Shown here one piece after another: positions 7,772-14,867 of a DNA stretch of 31,985 nucleotides. Made by a program: the position numbers and the translations under genes. Below the pieces are notes generated by a model. That model made no database searches, was not told the DNA's origin, and was given only the letters and a program-made list of their open reading frames with translations. The DNA is from DASUBV01 sp035763085 (GTDB lineage: Bacteria > Actinomycetota > Actinomycetes > Streptosporangiales > Streptosporangiaceae). The stretch lies in the NCBI GenBank assembly GCA_035763085.1, contig DASUBV010000284.1, positions 1-31,985 on the forward strand, read 5' to 3'. Each line of letters starts with the position of its first letter. The stretch's first letter is position 1.

Positions 7772-8716
7772 CTACCCGGCGGGCGGGCGCTGGCCATTGG
7801 CGCGCTGCCGGACCGGGCCGCGGCCGACCCGGGCCAGTTGGCGGCTCTGCGCGACCAGGCAGCCGGCCGCGTCCCACACCTCGGCCTCCTCGTCGAACCA
7901 GCCGCCGCCGACATGCCGGGACCGGGCCGCCACGCGCAGCGGGCCCGGGCGGGGCACCGCGCGCATGTACCAGGTGAGCTCCACCGTCGGCGCCCAGCCG
8001 GTGGCGCCCAGGCCGAACACCACCGGCGGCAGCCCGTCCACGGCCATCGCCAGCAGGTAGGCATCGGGATCACGGTCCTCGCGCAGCCCGAAGTAGCCGC
8101 GCATCTCCGGCACGCCAGCCGGCTCGCGGGCCCGCCAGCCGGTGACGGCCGGGTCGAGCAGCACGCTGACGTGCATCGCATACCCCTGCGCCCCGTCCAG
8201 CGACACCGAGCCCGACCACGGGCCGAGGTCCACGCAGTCCTCGATGGCCGGGAAGTCCGGCGGCGGGCCGGTCCAGGTCAGCTCATCCGGCTGCACCGGG
8301 CCCGCGCCCCCGCCGTCCGCGCTGGCGCCGTCCGGCCCGGTCCCGTGAGCCGTGCCTGGCGGGGTGGCATCCGGAACGGTTCCGGTGGTGACGGTCATGT
8401 CCAGCAGCTCCTGCCCGTGCTGGATCAGGGCCGCCCGCGCCGTGGCAGCGGTCTTGCCCTGCCTCAGCCACCGGACCCGCACCTCGGCCGGCTCGAGGCT
8501 TGCCACCCGCAGGAAATGCGCGGTGGTGGCGACGGGATGGGGATGCGGCGAGCCGTCCAGCACGGCGCGCAGCACGGTAGCGATCAGGGCGCCGCCGTTC
8601 ACCGCCGGCGGGACCTTGCCGCCCGGCGTGACGAGCGCGAACCGCTGATCGGGCAGGGCGTCGTACACGCCGTCGGAGCGGCGGCGGACCGCGGTCGCCT
8701 CATCGAAAGCTGTCAT
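7772..8716 (-). CDS. Acyl-CoA thioesterase, TesB-like double hotdog
   Basis: A 314-residue protein expected to hydrolyse acyl-CoA to free acid and CoA. The first hotdog half contains PPAVNGGALIATVLRAVL, HPHPVATTAHFLRVASLEPAEVRVRWLRQGKTAATARAAL. The second contains PEMRGYFGLREDRDPDAYLLAMAVDGLPPVVFGLGATGWAPTVELTWYMRA and ends in VAQSRQLAR, the typical end of TesB-family proteins. A Gly/Pro/Ala-rich insert (about residues 118-142) separates the halves. The ATG at 8716 is chosen because the similarity begins at MTAFDEAT, and AAAGGTGG lies a little upstream. Its substrate is unknown. A candidate promoter lies at 8761-8791. Confidence 0.85.
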   Translation of the reverse strand: MTAFDEATAVRRRSDGVYDALPDQRFALVTPGGKVPPAVNGGALIATVLRAVLDGSPHPHPVATTAHFLRVASLEPAEVRVRWLRQGKTAATARAALIQHGQELLDMTVTTGTVPDATPPGTAHGTGPDGASADGGGAGPVQPDELTWTGPPPDFPAIEDCVDLGPWSGSVSLDGAQGYAMHVSVLLDPAVTGWRAREPAGVPEMRGYFGLREDRDPDAYLLAMAVDGLPPVVFGLGATGWAPTVELTWYMRAVPRPGPLRVAARSRHVGGGWFDEEAEVWDAAGCLVAQSRQLARVGRGPVRQRANGQRPPAG

Positions 8717-8760
8717 GACCCGTGTGCCACCTTTCGCCTGCCCTGCGCACCTGGGTCTAG

Positions 8761-8791
8761 ATTCTAGGGCCAGGTGCCCGGCCGGGATCAA
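8761..8791 (-). promoter_or_regulatory. Candidate sigma70-type promoter for the thioesterase gene
   Basis: On the minus strand a TTGATC (8791-8786) precedes TAGAAT (8766-8761) with 19-bp spacing, 45 bp before the thioesterase ATG. The spacing is slightly long. The -10 box overlaps an 11-bp dyad CTAGATTCTAG at 8757-8767, unusual sequence for such GC-rich DNA. Confidence 0.4.
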
Positions 8792-8809
8792 GGCCCGGCA
8801 GCCGCCGCA

Positions 8810-9757
8810 TCAGGCCCAGAGCTGGCCCTCCAGGCGGGCCTCGGCTTCCTCGAGCGTGCCGCCGTAGGCGCCGGTGGACAGGTACTTCCAGCCCGCGTCG
8901 GCGATGATCATGGCGATGTCGGCCCGCTCTCCGGCCTTCTGGGCCCGCTCGGCCAGCCCCAGCGCGGCATGCAGGACGCCGCCGGCGGAGATGCCGGCGA
9001 ACAGGCCCTCGGACTCCAGCAGCTGCCGGGTCCGGCGCAGCGCGTCCGGGGCGGAGACCGAGAACCGGCGGGTCAGCACGGCGGCGTCGTAGAGCTCGGG
9101 CACGAAGCCCTCGTCCATGTTCCGCAGCCCGTAGACCAGCTCGCCGTACCGGGGCTCGGCCGCCACGATCTGCACGCCGGGCCGGTGCTCGCGCAGGTAC
9201 CGGCCGGTGCCCATGAGCGTGCCGGTGGTGCCCAGCCCGGCCACGAAGTGCGTGATCTCGGGCAGGTCAGCCAGCAGCTCAGGCCCGGTGGTCTCGTAGT
9301 GCGCCTGCGCGTTGGCCGGGTTGCCGTACTGGTACAGCATCACCCAGCCGGGGTTGCGCGCGGCCAGGCCCTTGGCGACCCGGACCGCCTCGTTGGAGCC
9401 GCCGGCCGCCGGGGAGCTGATGATCTGCGCGCCGTAGGCCTCCAGCAGCTGCCGGCGCTCGACCGAGGTGTTCTCCGGCATCACGCAGATCAGCTGGTAG
9501 CCGCGCAGCTTCGCCACCATGGCCAGCGAGATGCCGGTGTTGCCGGAGGTCGGCTCCAGGATGGTCGCGCCCGGCGTCAGCACGCCGTCCTTCTCGGCCG
9601 CGGTGATCATGTAGAACGCTGCCCGGTCCTTGACCGACCCGGTCGGGTTGCGGTCCTCCAGCTTGGCCCACAGCCGTACCTCAGGGCCGGGCGACAGCCG
9701 GGGCAGGCCGACCAGCGGCGTGCCGCCGAGCGAGTCAAGGAGGGAGTCGTAGCGCAT
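8810..9757 (-). CDS. cysM: O-phosphoserine sulfhydrylase / cysteine synthase CysM
   Basis: PLP enzyme that makes cysteine. In the M. tuberculosis route it adds sulfur from thiocarboxylated CysO to O-phosphoserine, giving CysO-cysteine. The 315-residue protein has the PLP lysine in NPTGSVKDRA (Lys43), TSGNTG (70-75) and GLGTTGTLMGTGR (174-186). The segment VAAEPRYGELVYGLRNMDEGFVPELYD nearly matches the mycobacterial protein. It keeps Arg212, the counterpart of Arg220 that recognises phosphoserine. The C-terminus EGQLWA is also shared. It lies 24 bp after cysO, in the order mec-cysO-cysM. The phosphoserine and CysO dependence is therefore strongly suggested but inferred. Confidence 0.95.
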   Translation of the reverse strand: MRYDSLLDSLGGTPLVGLPRLSPGPEVRLWAKLEDRNPTGSVKDRAAFYMITAAEKDGVLTPGATILEPTSGNTGISLAMVAKLRGYQLICVMPENTSVERRQLLEAYGAQIISSPAAGGSNEAVRVAKGLAARNPGWVMLYQYGNPANAQAHYETTGPELLADLPEITHFVAGLGTTGTLMGTGRYLREHRPGVQIVAAEPRYGELVYGLRNMDEGFVPELYDAAVLTRRFSVSAPDALRRTRQLLESEGLFAGISAGGVLHAALGLAERAQKAGERADIAMIIADAGWKYLSTGAYGGTLEEAEARLEGQLWA

Positions 9758-9781
9758 GACCTGCTACCTTGGCGCGGCGCC

Positions 9782-10060
9782 TCAGCCCGCGCCGCCGGCG
9801 ACCGCCGGGAGCACGGTCACGGTGTCGCCATCATGCACCGGCGCGCCGAGCCCGCCGATGAAGCGGACGTCCTCGTCGTTGAGGTAGACGTTGACGAAGC
9901 GGCGCAGGCCGGCGTCGTCGACGAGCCGGTCGCGCAGGCCGCCGTGCCGGGCCTCCAGGTCGGAGAACAGCTCGTCCAGGGTCGCGCCGGACCCCTTGAC
10001 CGACTTCGCGCCGTCTGTGTAGGTGCGCAGGATCGTCGGGATGCGGACCTCGATCGCCAT
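9782..10060 (-). CDS. cysO: Sulfur-carrier protein CysO (MoaD/ThiS-like, beta-grasp), with a tail after the diglycine
   Basis: A 92-residue ubiquitin-fold protein that carries sulfide as a C-terminal thiocarboxylate for CysM. The ATG at 10060 is chosen because GGAG lies 7 bp upstream and MAIEVRIPTILRTYTDG begins the family similarity. The conserved core is RFVNVYLNDEDVRFIGGL and the end is VTVLPAVAGGAG. Two residues, Ala-Gly, follow the Gly-Gly that is the C-terminus in M. tuberculosis CysO. Thiocarboxylation needs a free diglycine end, so either the tail is removed or the final Gly is used. The neighbouring JAMM peptidase gene mec is an obvious candidate for the cut. The flanking cysM and mec make the identification firm. 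Confidence 0.93.
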   Translation of the reverse strand: MAIEVRIPTILRTYTDGAKSVKGSGATLDELFSDLEARHGGLRDRLVDDAGLRRFVNVYLNDEDVRFIGGLGAPVHDGDTVTVLPAVAGGAG

Positions 10061-10149
10061 CTGCTTGCTCCAGGTGTATCCGGGGTGGGCTCGTGCTGCC
10101 TCTTGCGATCCAACCGGCCGGCCGGCCGGATCATTCCGCGCCATCGCCC

Positions 10150-10560
10150 TTACGGCGCGGTGATCGTGACCTCTTCCTCGGTGACGGCGCCGTCGATGAT
10201 CCGGAAGGAGCGGAACTCCTCGGCATCGTCATCACGGGTCGACACCAGGACATAGTGCGCGCCCGGCTCGCTGGCGTAGGAGATGTCGGTACGCGACGGG
10301 TAGGCCTCGGTGGCGGTATGCGAGTGGTAGATCACCACCGGCTCCTCGGCACGGTCGTCCATCTCGCGCCAGACCCGCAGCTGCTCCAGGGAGTCGAACC
10401 GGTAGAAGGTGGGCGAGCGCTCGGCGTTCAGCATCGCGATGAAGCGCTCGGGGCGGTCGGTGCCGACGGGGCCGGCGATCACGCCGCAGGCCTCGTCCGG
10501 GTGGTCGGCGCGGGCGTGCGCCACGATCTTGTCCCGCAGTTCGGCACTGATGGTCAGCAT
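10150..10560 (-). CDS. mec: CysO-cysteine peptidase Mec (JAMM/MPN+ metalloprotease)
   Basis: Zinc peptidase that releases free cysteine from the CysO-cysteine adduct. The 136-residue protein has the full JAMM set: Glu23 in HPDEACG, His79-Ser80-His81 in IYHSHT, and Ser89-x-x-Asp92 in YPSRTD. I use the ATG at 10560, giving MLTISAELRDKIVAHAR. No clear ribosome site precedes it and the upstream DUF2017 gene ends 20 bp earlier, so coupling is likely. The gap to cysO is 89 bp, larger than elsewhere in this run. It could also trim the CysO tail, which is inference. Confidence 0.94.
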   Translation of the reverse strand: MLTISAELRDKIVAHARADHPDEACGVIAGPVGTDRPERFIAMLNAERSPTFYRFDSLEQLRVWREMDDRAEEPVVIYHSHTATEAYPSRTDISYASEPGAHYVLVSTRDDDAEEFRSFRIIDGAVTEEEVTITAP

Positions 10561-10580
10561 GCTGGGAGCGTAGCCAGTGC

Positions 10581-11261
10581 TCAGCTGAGCGCGTCCACGA
10601 GGCTGTCCTGAACGGCTGCCAGCCACTGGTAGACCCCCACGTAGGCGGCCTGCGGGTCGTCGGCGGACATGTCCGCGACCTGCTCGTCGAAGTCGTCGGT
10701 CACGCCCAGGACCACTCCCAGCGAGAGCCGGACGTCGTTGAGCGCCCGCAGCCAGGCCTGGCCGTCCTGCACCGACAGCCGGACGGTGCCGCCGCCGGGC
10801 GGCAGGGTAGCCAGGACCGTCTGGGCGACCTCCACCTTCGCCGAGCGCAGCCCGATCTCGGTGTAGCGGCGGAACTCCTTGGAGGCGTCGGGATCATCGG
10901 CGTAGCCGTCGGGCAGCAGCCGGGCCAGGATCGGGTCGGCGGGCAGCTCGGCGCTGTCGGAGAGCCCGAGCTGGGCGGCCAGGTCATCCAGCCCGCCCGG
11001 CCCGGCTGCGCCCGCGGGCTCGCCGGGCTGCGGCTGGCCTGCCGGGGGCTGCCCCGCGGCCGCCGGACCGGGGGCCGCGCCCGGCATGGCGCTGCTGGCC
11101 TCGCCGCCGACCAGCTCGGCCACCTGGCTGACCAGGCTCCGGATGATGGCTGCCTCGCCCGCGGCAAACCGCGCCGTCGCCCCGTTCGCCGTGCGGCGGA
11201 AACCTGCCAATTCGCTCTCCGGATCCGTGTCGGGCCACGGCTCCTGCCCGGCGCCGGTCAC
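10581..11261 (-). CDS. DUF2017 protein, ClpS-linked, function unknown
   Basis: A 226-residue soluble protein matching the DUF2017 gene next to clpS in actinobacteria (Rv1332 in M. tuberculosis). The N-terminal part FRRTANGATARFAAGEAAIIRSLVSQVAELV and the C-terminal part EFRRYTEIGLRSAKVEVAQTVLATLP plus YQWLAAVQDSLVDAL are the conserved portions. Between them is a Pro/Ala/Gly/Gln-rich stretch (roughly residues 60-95) that looks disordered. The start is taken as GTG 11261, which overlaps the clpS stop as GTGA. An in-frame GTG at 11285 has no ribosome site. Fixed linkage suggests a role alongside ClpS-dependent proteolysis, but nothing in the sequence shows a mechanism. Confidence 0.88.
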   Translation of the reverse strand: MTGAGQEPWPDTDPESELAGFRRTANGATARFAAGEAAIIRSLVSQVAELVGGEASSAMPGAAPGPAAAGQPPAGQPQPGEPAGAAGPGGLDDLAAQLGLSDSAELPADPILARLLPDGYADDPDASKEFRRYTEIGLRSAKVEVAQTVLATLPPGGGTVRLSVQDGQAWLRALNDVRLSLGVVLGVTDDFDEQVADMSADDPQAAYVGVYQWLAAVQDSLVDALS

Positions 11262-11548
11262 GAGTCGCGGCTCACCGTCGCCCACAGGCCGTAACCGTGC
11301 AGGGTCTCTGCGTCCCGCTCCATGGCCTCGCGCGCACCCGCGGAGACCACGGCTTTGCCCTTGTGGTGCACGTCCAGCATGAGCTTTTCCGCCTTGGGCT
11401 TGGCGTAGCCGAATACCGTCTGGAACACGTACGTCACGTACGACATCAGATTGACCGGGTCATTCCAGACAATCGTCACCCACGGCGTGTCCAGGACCGC
11501 GTCCTGGCTGGACTCCGTCTGCTGCACTTCAGCTGGCGCCGCACTCAC
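11258..11548 (-). CDS. clpS: ATP-dependent Clp protease adaptor ClpS
   Basis: Adaptor that binds N-degron substrates and hands them to the ClpC/ClpA unfoldase. The 96-residue protein has a flexible N-terminal extension, then the substrate-pocket region WVTIVWNDPVNLMSYVTYVFQ with the conserved Asn-Asp-Pro. After that come the VHHKGKAVV segment and AREAMERDAETLHGYGLWAT. The GTG at 11548 has a very strong GGAGGTGA ribosome site 6 bp upstream (11555-11562). It heads the run clpS-DUF2017-mec-cysO-cysM and diverges from pncB across 143 bp. DUF2017 is coupled to it by a GTGA overlap. Confidence 0.95.
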   Translation of the reverse strand: MSAAPAEVQQTESSQDAVLDTPWVTIVWNDPVNLMSYVTYVFQTVFGYAKPKAEKLMLDVHHKGKAVVSAGAREAMERDAETLHGYGLWATVSRDS

Positions 11549-11691
11549 CTGATGTCACCTCCCCGGTACGTACTCTTCTACTCTGCCAGGCCCGCGGAGG
11601 ACCGCAAACACGCCCGCCGGCCCGCGCCTGGCCGCCGGATTCTGGCGGGCCCGCAGCGGGCTGTTCCCGGCCTGGTCCGTAGGCTGCCCGG

Positions 11692-13044
11692 ATGACCACC
11701 GATCGGGCGGCAGGCCCGGAGACCGGCCCGGCCAGCACCGGGCTGCTGACCGACCATTATGAGCTGACCATGCTGCGCGCGGCGCTGCACAGCGGCGTGG
11801 CGCACCGCCGTTCCGTCTTCGAGGTGTTCGCCCGGTACCTCCCGCACGGCCGCCGGTACGGGGTCGTGGCCGGGACCGGGCGGCTGCTGGACGCACTGGA
11901 GCAGTTCCGCTTCGACCGCAGCCAGCTGGACTTCCTGGCTGCCGCGGGCATCACCGACGACGCCACCCTGAGCTTCCTGGAGTCCTTCCGGTTCAGCGGC
12001 AGCGTCTGGGGTTACGCCGAGGGCGACTGCTACTTCCCCGGCTCCCCGATCCTGGTCGTGGAAGGCACCTTCGCGGAGGCAGTCGTCCTGGAGACGCTGT
12101 CCCTGTCGATCCTCAACCACGACTGCGCCGTCGCCTCGGCGGGCTCGCGCATGGTGCGGGCGGCCGGCGGGCGGCCGCTCATCGAGATGGGCTCGCGGCG
12201 GACGCACGAGCGGGCGGCGGTGGCCAGCGCGCGGGCGGCCTACATCGCCGGCTTCGCTTCCACCTCCAACCTGCAGGCCGGCTATGAGTTCGGCGTGCCG
12301 ACCAGCGGGACCAGCGCGCACGCTTTCACGCTGCTGCACGACGACGAGCGGGCCGCGTTCGCGGCGCAGGCCGAGGCGCTGGGCACCGGCACCACACTGC
12401 TGGTCGACACCTATGACGTGGCGGCCGCCGTGCAGACCGCCGTCGCGGTGGCCGGCCCGGACCTCGGCGCGGTCCGCATCGACAGCGGCGACCTGGCCCT
12501 CGCCGCCCGCGAGGTGCGCGCGCAGCTGGACGCGCTGGGCGCCCGGCACACCCGCATCGTGCTCACCGGCGACCTCGATGAGCACTCGATCGCCGCGCTC
12601 GCCGCGACCCCGGTCGACGGCTACGGCGTGGGCACCTCGCTGGTCACCGGGTCGGGCGCGCCCACCGCCGCGCTGGTCTACAAGCTGGTGGCGCGGGCCG
12701 GCGGCGCGGGCAACGGGACGCTGCTGCCGGTCGCCAAGCGCTCGGTGGGCAAGCCGTCGCGGGGCGGCCGCAAGTGGGCGGTGCGCGAGCTCGGCCCCGA
12801 CGGCCGGGCAGTGGCCGAGCGGGTCACCGACACCCCGCCAGAGCCGGGCCAGGGCCGCCCGCTGCTGGTGCCGCTGGTGCGCGATGGCGAGATCACCGGC
12901 CGGGAGCCGATCGCCGACGCGCGGGCCCGGCACGAGGCCGCCGTCGCCGAGCTGCCCGCCCACGCCCGCCAGCTGTCGCGGGGCTATCCGGCTATCCCGA
13001 CGACCTTCACGCCCGACCGCGACGAGGCAGCGGCGCTAACGTAG
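11692..13044 (+). CDS. pncB: Nicotinate phosphoribosyltransferase
   Basis: Joins nicotinic acid to PRPP to give nicotinate mononucleotide in NAD salvage. The 450-residue protein begins with the family hallmark GLLTDHYELTML (17-28). It then has FEVFARYLPHGRRYGVVAGTGRLL, the LNHDCAVASAGSRMV block, the phosphoribosyl-binding EMGSRRTH region (165-172), and TSGTSAHAF with His210. The barrel strands VRIDSGDLA and VLTGDLDE follow. The upstream ribosome site is weak. pncA follows after only 4 bp, so nicotinamide deamidation and nicotinate capture are expressed together. It faces clpS divergently, as in M. tuberculosis (Rv1330c/Rv1331). Confidence 0.96.
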   Translation: MTTDRAAGPETGPASTGLLTDHYELTMLRAALHSGVAHRRSVFEVFARYLPHGRRYGVVAGTGRLLDALEQFRFDRSQLDFLAAAGITDDATLSFLESFRFSGSVWGYAEGDCYFPGSPILVVEGTFAEAVVLETLSLSILNHDCAVASAGSRMVRAAGGRPLIEMGSRRTHERAAVASARAAYIAGFASTSNLQAGYEFGVPTSGTSAHAFTLLHDDERAAFAAQAEALGTGTTLLVDTYDVAAAVQTAVAVAGPDLGAVRIDSGDLALAAREVRAQLDALGARHTRIVLTGDLDEHSIAALAATPVDGYGVGTSLVTGSGAPTAALVYKLVARAGGAGNGTLLPVAKRSVGKPSRGGRKWAVRELGPDGRAVAERVTDTPPEPGQGRPLLVPLVRDGEITGREPIADARARHEAAVAELPAHARQLSRGYPAIPTTFTPDRDEAAALT

Positions 13045-13048
13045 GCAC

Positions 13049-13621
13049 ATGCGCGCACTGCTCATCGTGGACGTGCAGAACGACTTCTGCCCGGGCGGCT
13101 CCCTCGCGGTGAGCGGCGGCGCCGCCGTGGCCAGGGCCATCACCACGTTCCTGGCCGGCCCAGCGGGCACGGTCTACGACTGCATAGCCGCGACCCAGGA
13201 CCACCACATCGACCCAGGCGAGCACTTCTCCCCCGAGCCGGACTTCGTGACGACCTGGCCGGTGCACTGCGCGGCCGGGACCACGGGCGCGCAGTTTCAC
13301 CCGGACCTGGACACCAGCCGGATCGACGAGATCTTCCGCAAGGGCGAGTACGCCGCGGCCTACAGCGGGTTCGAGGGCCGCAGCGGTGATGACACCACCC
13401 TGGCCGGCTGGCTGGCCGCGCGCCAGGTTACGGCCGTGGACATCGCGGGGCTGGCGACCGACTACTGCGTGCGGGCCACCGCGGCCGACGCCGTGGCGGC
13501 CGGGCTGCAGACCCGGGTCCTGCTCAGCCTGACGGCCGGGGTGAACGTGCCGACCACCCGCGGCGCCATCGATGCGATGCGCGCGGCCGGCATCACGCTG
13601 GCGGGCAGCCCGCTCAGCTGA
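13049..13621 (+). CDS. pncA: Nicotinamidase (pyrazinamidase)
   Basis: Hydrolyses nicotinamide to nicotinic acid and ammonia. The 190-residue protein carries the complete catalytic triad: Asp8 in IVDVQNDF, Lys98 in IFRKGEY, and Cys140 in GLATDYCVRAT. The metal ligands are Asp51, His53 and His59 in QDHHIDPGEHFS, with His73 in WPVHC. It is close in sequence to mycobacterial PncA along its whole length, including YSGFEG and LTAGV. The ATG at 13049 is 4 bp after the pncB stop. pncB and pncA form a two-gene NAD-salvage operon, and pncB supplies the next enzyme for its product. Confidence 0.96.
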   Translation: MRALLIVDVQNDFCPGGSLAVSGGAAVARAITTFLAGPAGTVYDCIAATQDHHIDPGEHFSPEPDFVTTWPVHCAAGTTGAQFHPDLDTSRIDEIFRKGEYAAAYSGFEGRSGDDTTLAGWLAARQVTAVDIAGLATDYCVRATAADAVAAGLQTRVLLSLTAGVNVPTTRGAIDAMRAAGITLAGSPLS

Positions 13622-13642
13622 GGCCCGGCAGGGCCCGGCCAG

Positions 13643-13669
13643 GCCGCTGCCGGCCTTCGCGGCAGCGGC
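13643..13669. terminator. Hairpin between convergent pncA and DUF3039 genes, likely bidirectional terminator
   Basis: Perfect 10-bp arms GCCGCTGCCG (13643-13652) and CGGCAGCGGC (13660-13669) flank a 7-nt loop. It starts 22 bp after the pncA stop. There is no T-run, as is common for actinobacterial terminators, so the termination role is inferred from placement and strength. Confidence 0.6.
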
Positions 13670-13727
13670 AGGGCATCATCGCACGCGGGCCCGCCACCTG
13701 GGCCGGGCCCGCCGCTGCGGCGCGCCC

Positions 13728-13991
13728 CTACTCCTCGCTCCCGCCCTCGGGCAGCGACTCGTAGATCTTCTGGCACTCCGGGCAGACCGGGAAGCGCTTC
13801 GGGTCGCGGCTGGGCACCCAGACCTTGCCGCAGAGCGCCACGACGGGCGTGCCGGTCACCGCGGAGTCGACGATCTTGTCCTTCTGGACATAGTGCGCGA
13901 AGCGCTCATGATCGCCGTCACCGTGCGAGAGATCGGGCCGGACATCGGTGTCCTCGCGGACGCCGGTGCCGGGCAGGACTTCGGTACTCAC
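13728..13991 (-). CDS. DUF3039 small zinc-ribbon-like protein
   Basis: An 87-residue actinobacterial protein. The GTG at 13991 is chosen because family similarity begins at VSTEVLPGTGVREDTD. Further upstream frame lacks coding character and would run into the yqgE gene. Visible features are DLSHGDGDHERFAHYV, then VVALCGKVWVPSRDPKRFPVCPECQKIYESL, where Cys54, Cys70 and Cys73 with nearby histidines could bind zinc. The C-terminus is acidic. Its biochemical role is not known to me. It lies 55 bp downstream of the YqgE/AlgH gene on the same strand, so the two may be co-transcribed. Confidence 0.88.
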   Translation of the reverse strand: MSTEVLPGTGVREDTDVRPDLSHGDGDHERFAHYVQKDKIVDSAVTGTPVVALCGKVWVPSRDPKRFPVCPECQKIYESLPEGGSEE

Positions 13992-14046
13992 AAGCGCAGA
14001 GCTTACCCGCGCCGCCGGGCGGGCAGCTGCCCGGCCGGCGCGGCGC

Positions 14047-14622
14047 TCAGTTCTGGACCGGGTCATCGGGGTAGGTGGCGACCAGGGCCAGGTCGCCGCC
14101 CTGGCGGCGCAGCACCGCCGGCCACAGCCGCTCGGGCTCGGCCATGAAGGCGTCAGCGGGCTCGCCGGCCAGCACGTACCAGGCGCCCTCGTCGATCTCG
14201 GCCTGCAGCTGGCCCGCGCCCCACCCGGCATAGCCGGCAAATACCCGGAATGAGGTAATCCCGCCGGCCAGCAGCTCCGGCGGCGCCTCCAGGTCCACCA
14301 GGCCGACCCGCGCCATCAGCGGCGATCCGTCCAGCGACCGCCAGCCCAGCGGCTCGTCCTCGCCGCGCGCCAGGGCCAGGGCCAGGGCGCTGTTCGGCGA
14401 CACCGGGCCGCCCCGGAAGACCACCGGCGGCCCGGTCACCAGTTCGGTCCACGCCTCCAGCACCTGGGACAGCGGCACCTCGGTGGGCCGGTTCAGGACG
14501 ACCCCCAGCGTGCCCTCCTCCGGGTCATCCTCGACGATCAGGATCACGGTCCGGCGGAAGTTGGGATCACCGAGCAGCGGCGTAGCCGCGAGGAGCCGGC
14601 CGCCGAGGGAATCATCCTCCAT
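14047..14622 (-). CDS. YqgE/AlgH family protein
   Basis: A 191-residue conserved protein of unknown biochemical function. The N-terminus GGRLLAATPLLGDPNFRRTVILIVEDDPEEGTLGVVLNRPTEVPL is diagnostic of the family. It is followed by VFRGGPVSPNSALAL and FRVFAGYAGWGAGQLQAEIDEGAWYVL, both conserved blocks. The ATG at 14622 begins MEDDSLGG. No other start nearby is better supported. It lies upstream of the DUF3039 gene and diverges from the MarR gene at 14868 across a repeat-bearing gap. AlgH was first named as an alginate regulator in Pseudomonas, but a regulatory role here cannot be read from sequence. Confidence 0.93.
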   Translation of the reverse strand: MEDDSLGGRLLAATPLLGDPNFRRTVILIVEDDPEEGTLGVVLNRPTEVPLSQVLEAWTELVTGPPVVFRGGPVSPNSALALALARGEDEPLGWRSLDGSPLMARVGLVDLEAPPELLAGGITSFRVFAGYAGWGAGQLQAEIDEGAWYVLAGEPADAFMAEPERLWPAVLRRQGGDLALVATYPDDPVQN

Positions 14623-14750
14623 ATGCCCATGATGCGCCTGGCCGCGGCGCCCGGGCAGCCCGACATCCCTGGTTGGCGGCCGGCCCGCCGGCCCGGCGCG
14701 CTGGCGCGATGGCGGCACGGCTACCCGGGCGCCCGGCGTACTCTGGAGAG

Positions 14751-14824
14751 ACCCCCTTCGCCGGGGGTTCCAGGGGTTCCCCTGGGCTTCACCGCCCTGG
14801 CCGGGGTTCCGGGGGGCAGCCCCC
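14751..14824. repeat. Intergenic palindromic repeats sharing GGGGTTCC(A/G)GGGG
   Basis: Two copies of the motif occur here: GGGGTTCCAGGGG at 14764-14776 and GGGGTTCCGGGGG at 14803-14815. The first forms perfect 7-bp arms CCAGGGG/CCCCTGG with a 2-nt spacer (14770-14785). A separate stem ACCCCC/GGGGGT lies at 14751-14768. The second runs into GGGGG/CCCCC arms. The same 13-mer recurs on the opposite strand at 18172-18184 and 18473-18485. Confidence 0.6.
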
Positions 14825-14867
14825 TGAGCGAGCACGGGATCCAGCACATAGCACGGGAGTCAGCACG

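Noticed and set aside
6326..8767. Long plus-strand open frame of over 800 codons
   Set aside because: It runs in another frame across the MFS gene and antisense to the thioesterase gene, is dominated by Arg/Pro/Gly/Ala/His, and resembles no family. Lack of stops is expected in such GC-rich DNA.
8774..10255. Plus-strand open frame of about 490 codons antisense to cysM and cysO
   Set aside because: cysM, cysO and mec are certain on the minus strand. The antisense frame has Arg/Gly/His-rich composition without recognisable motifs.
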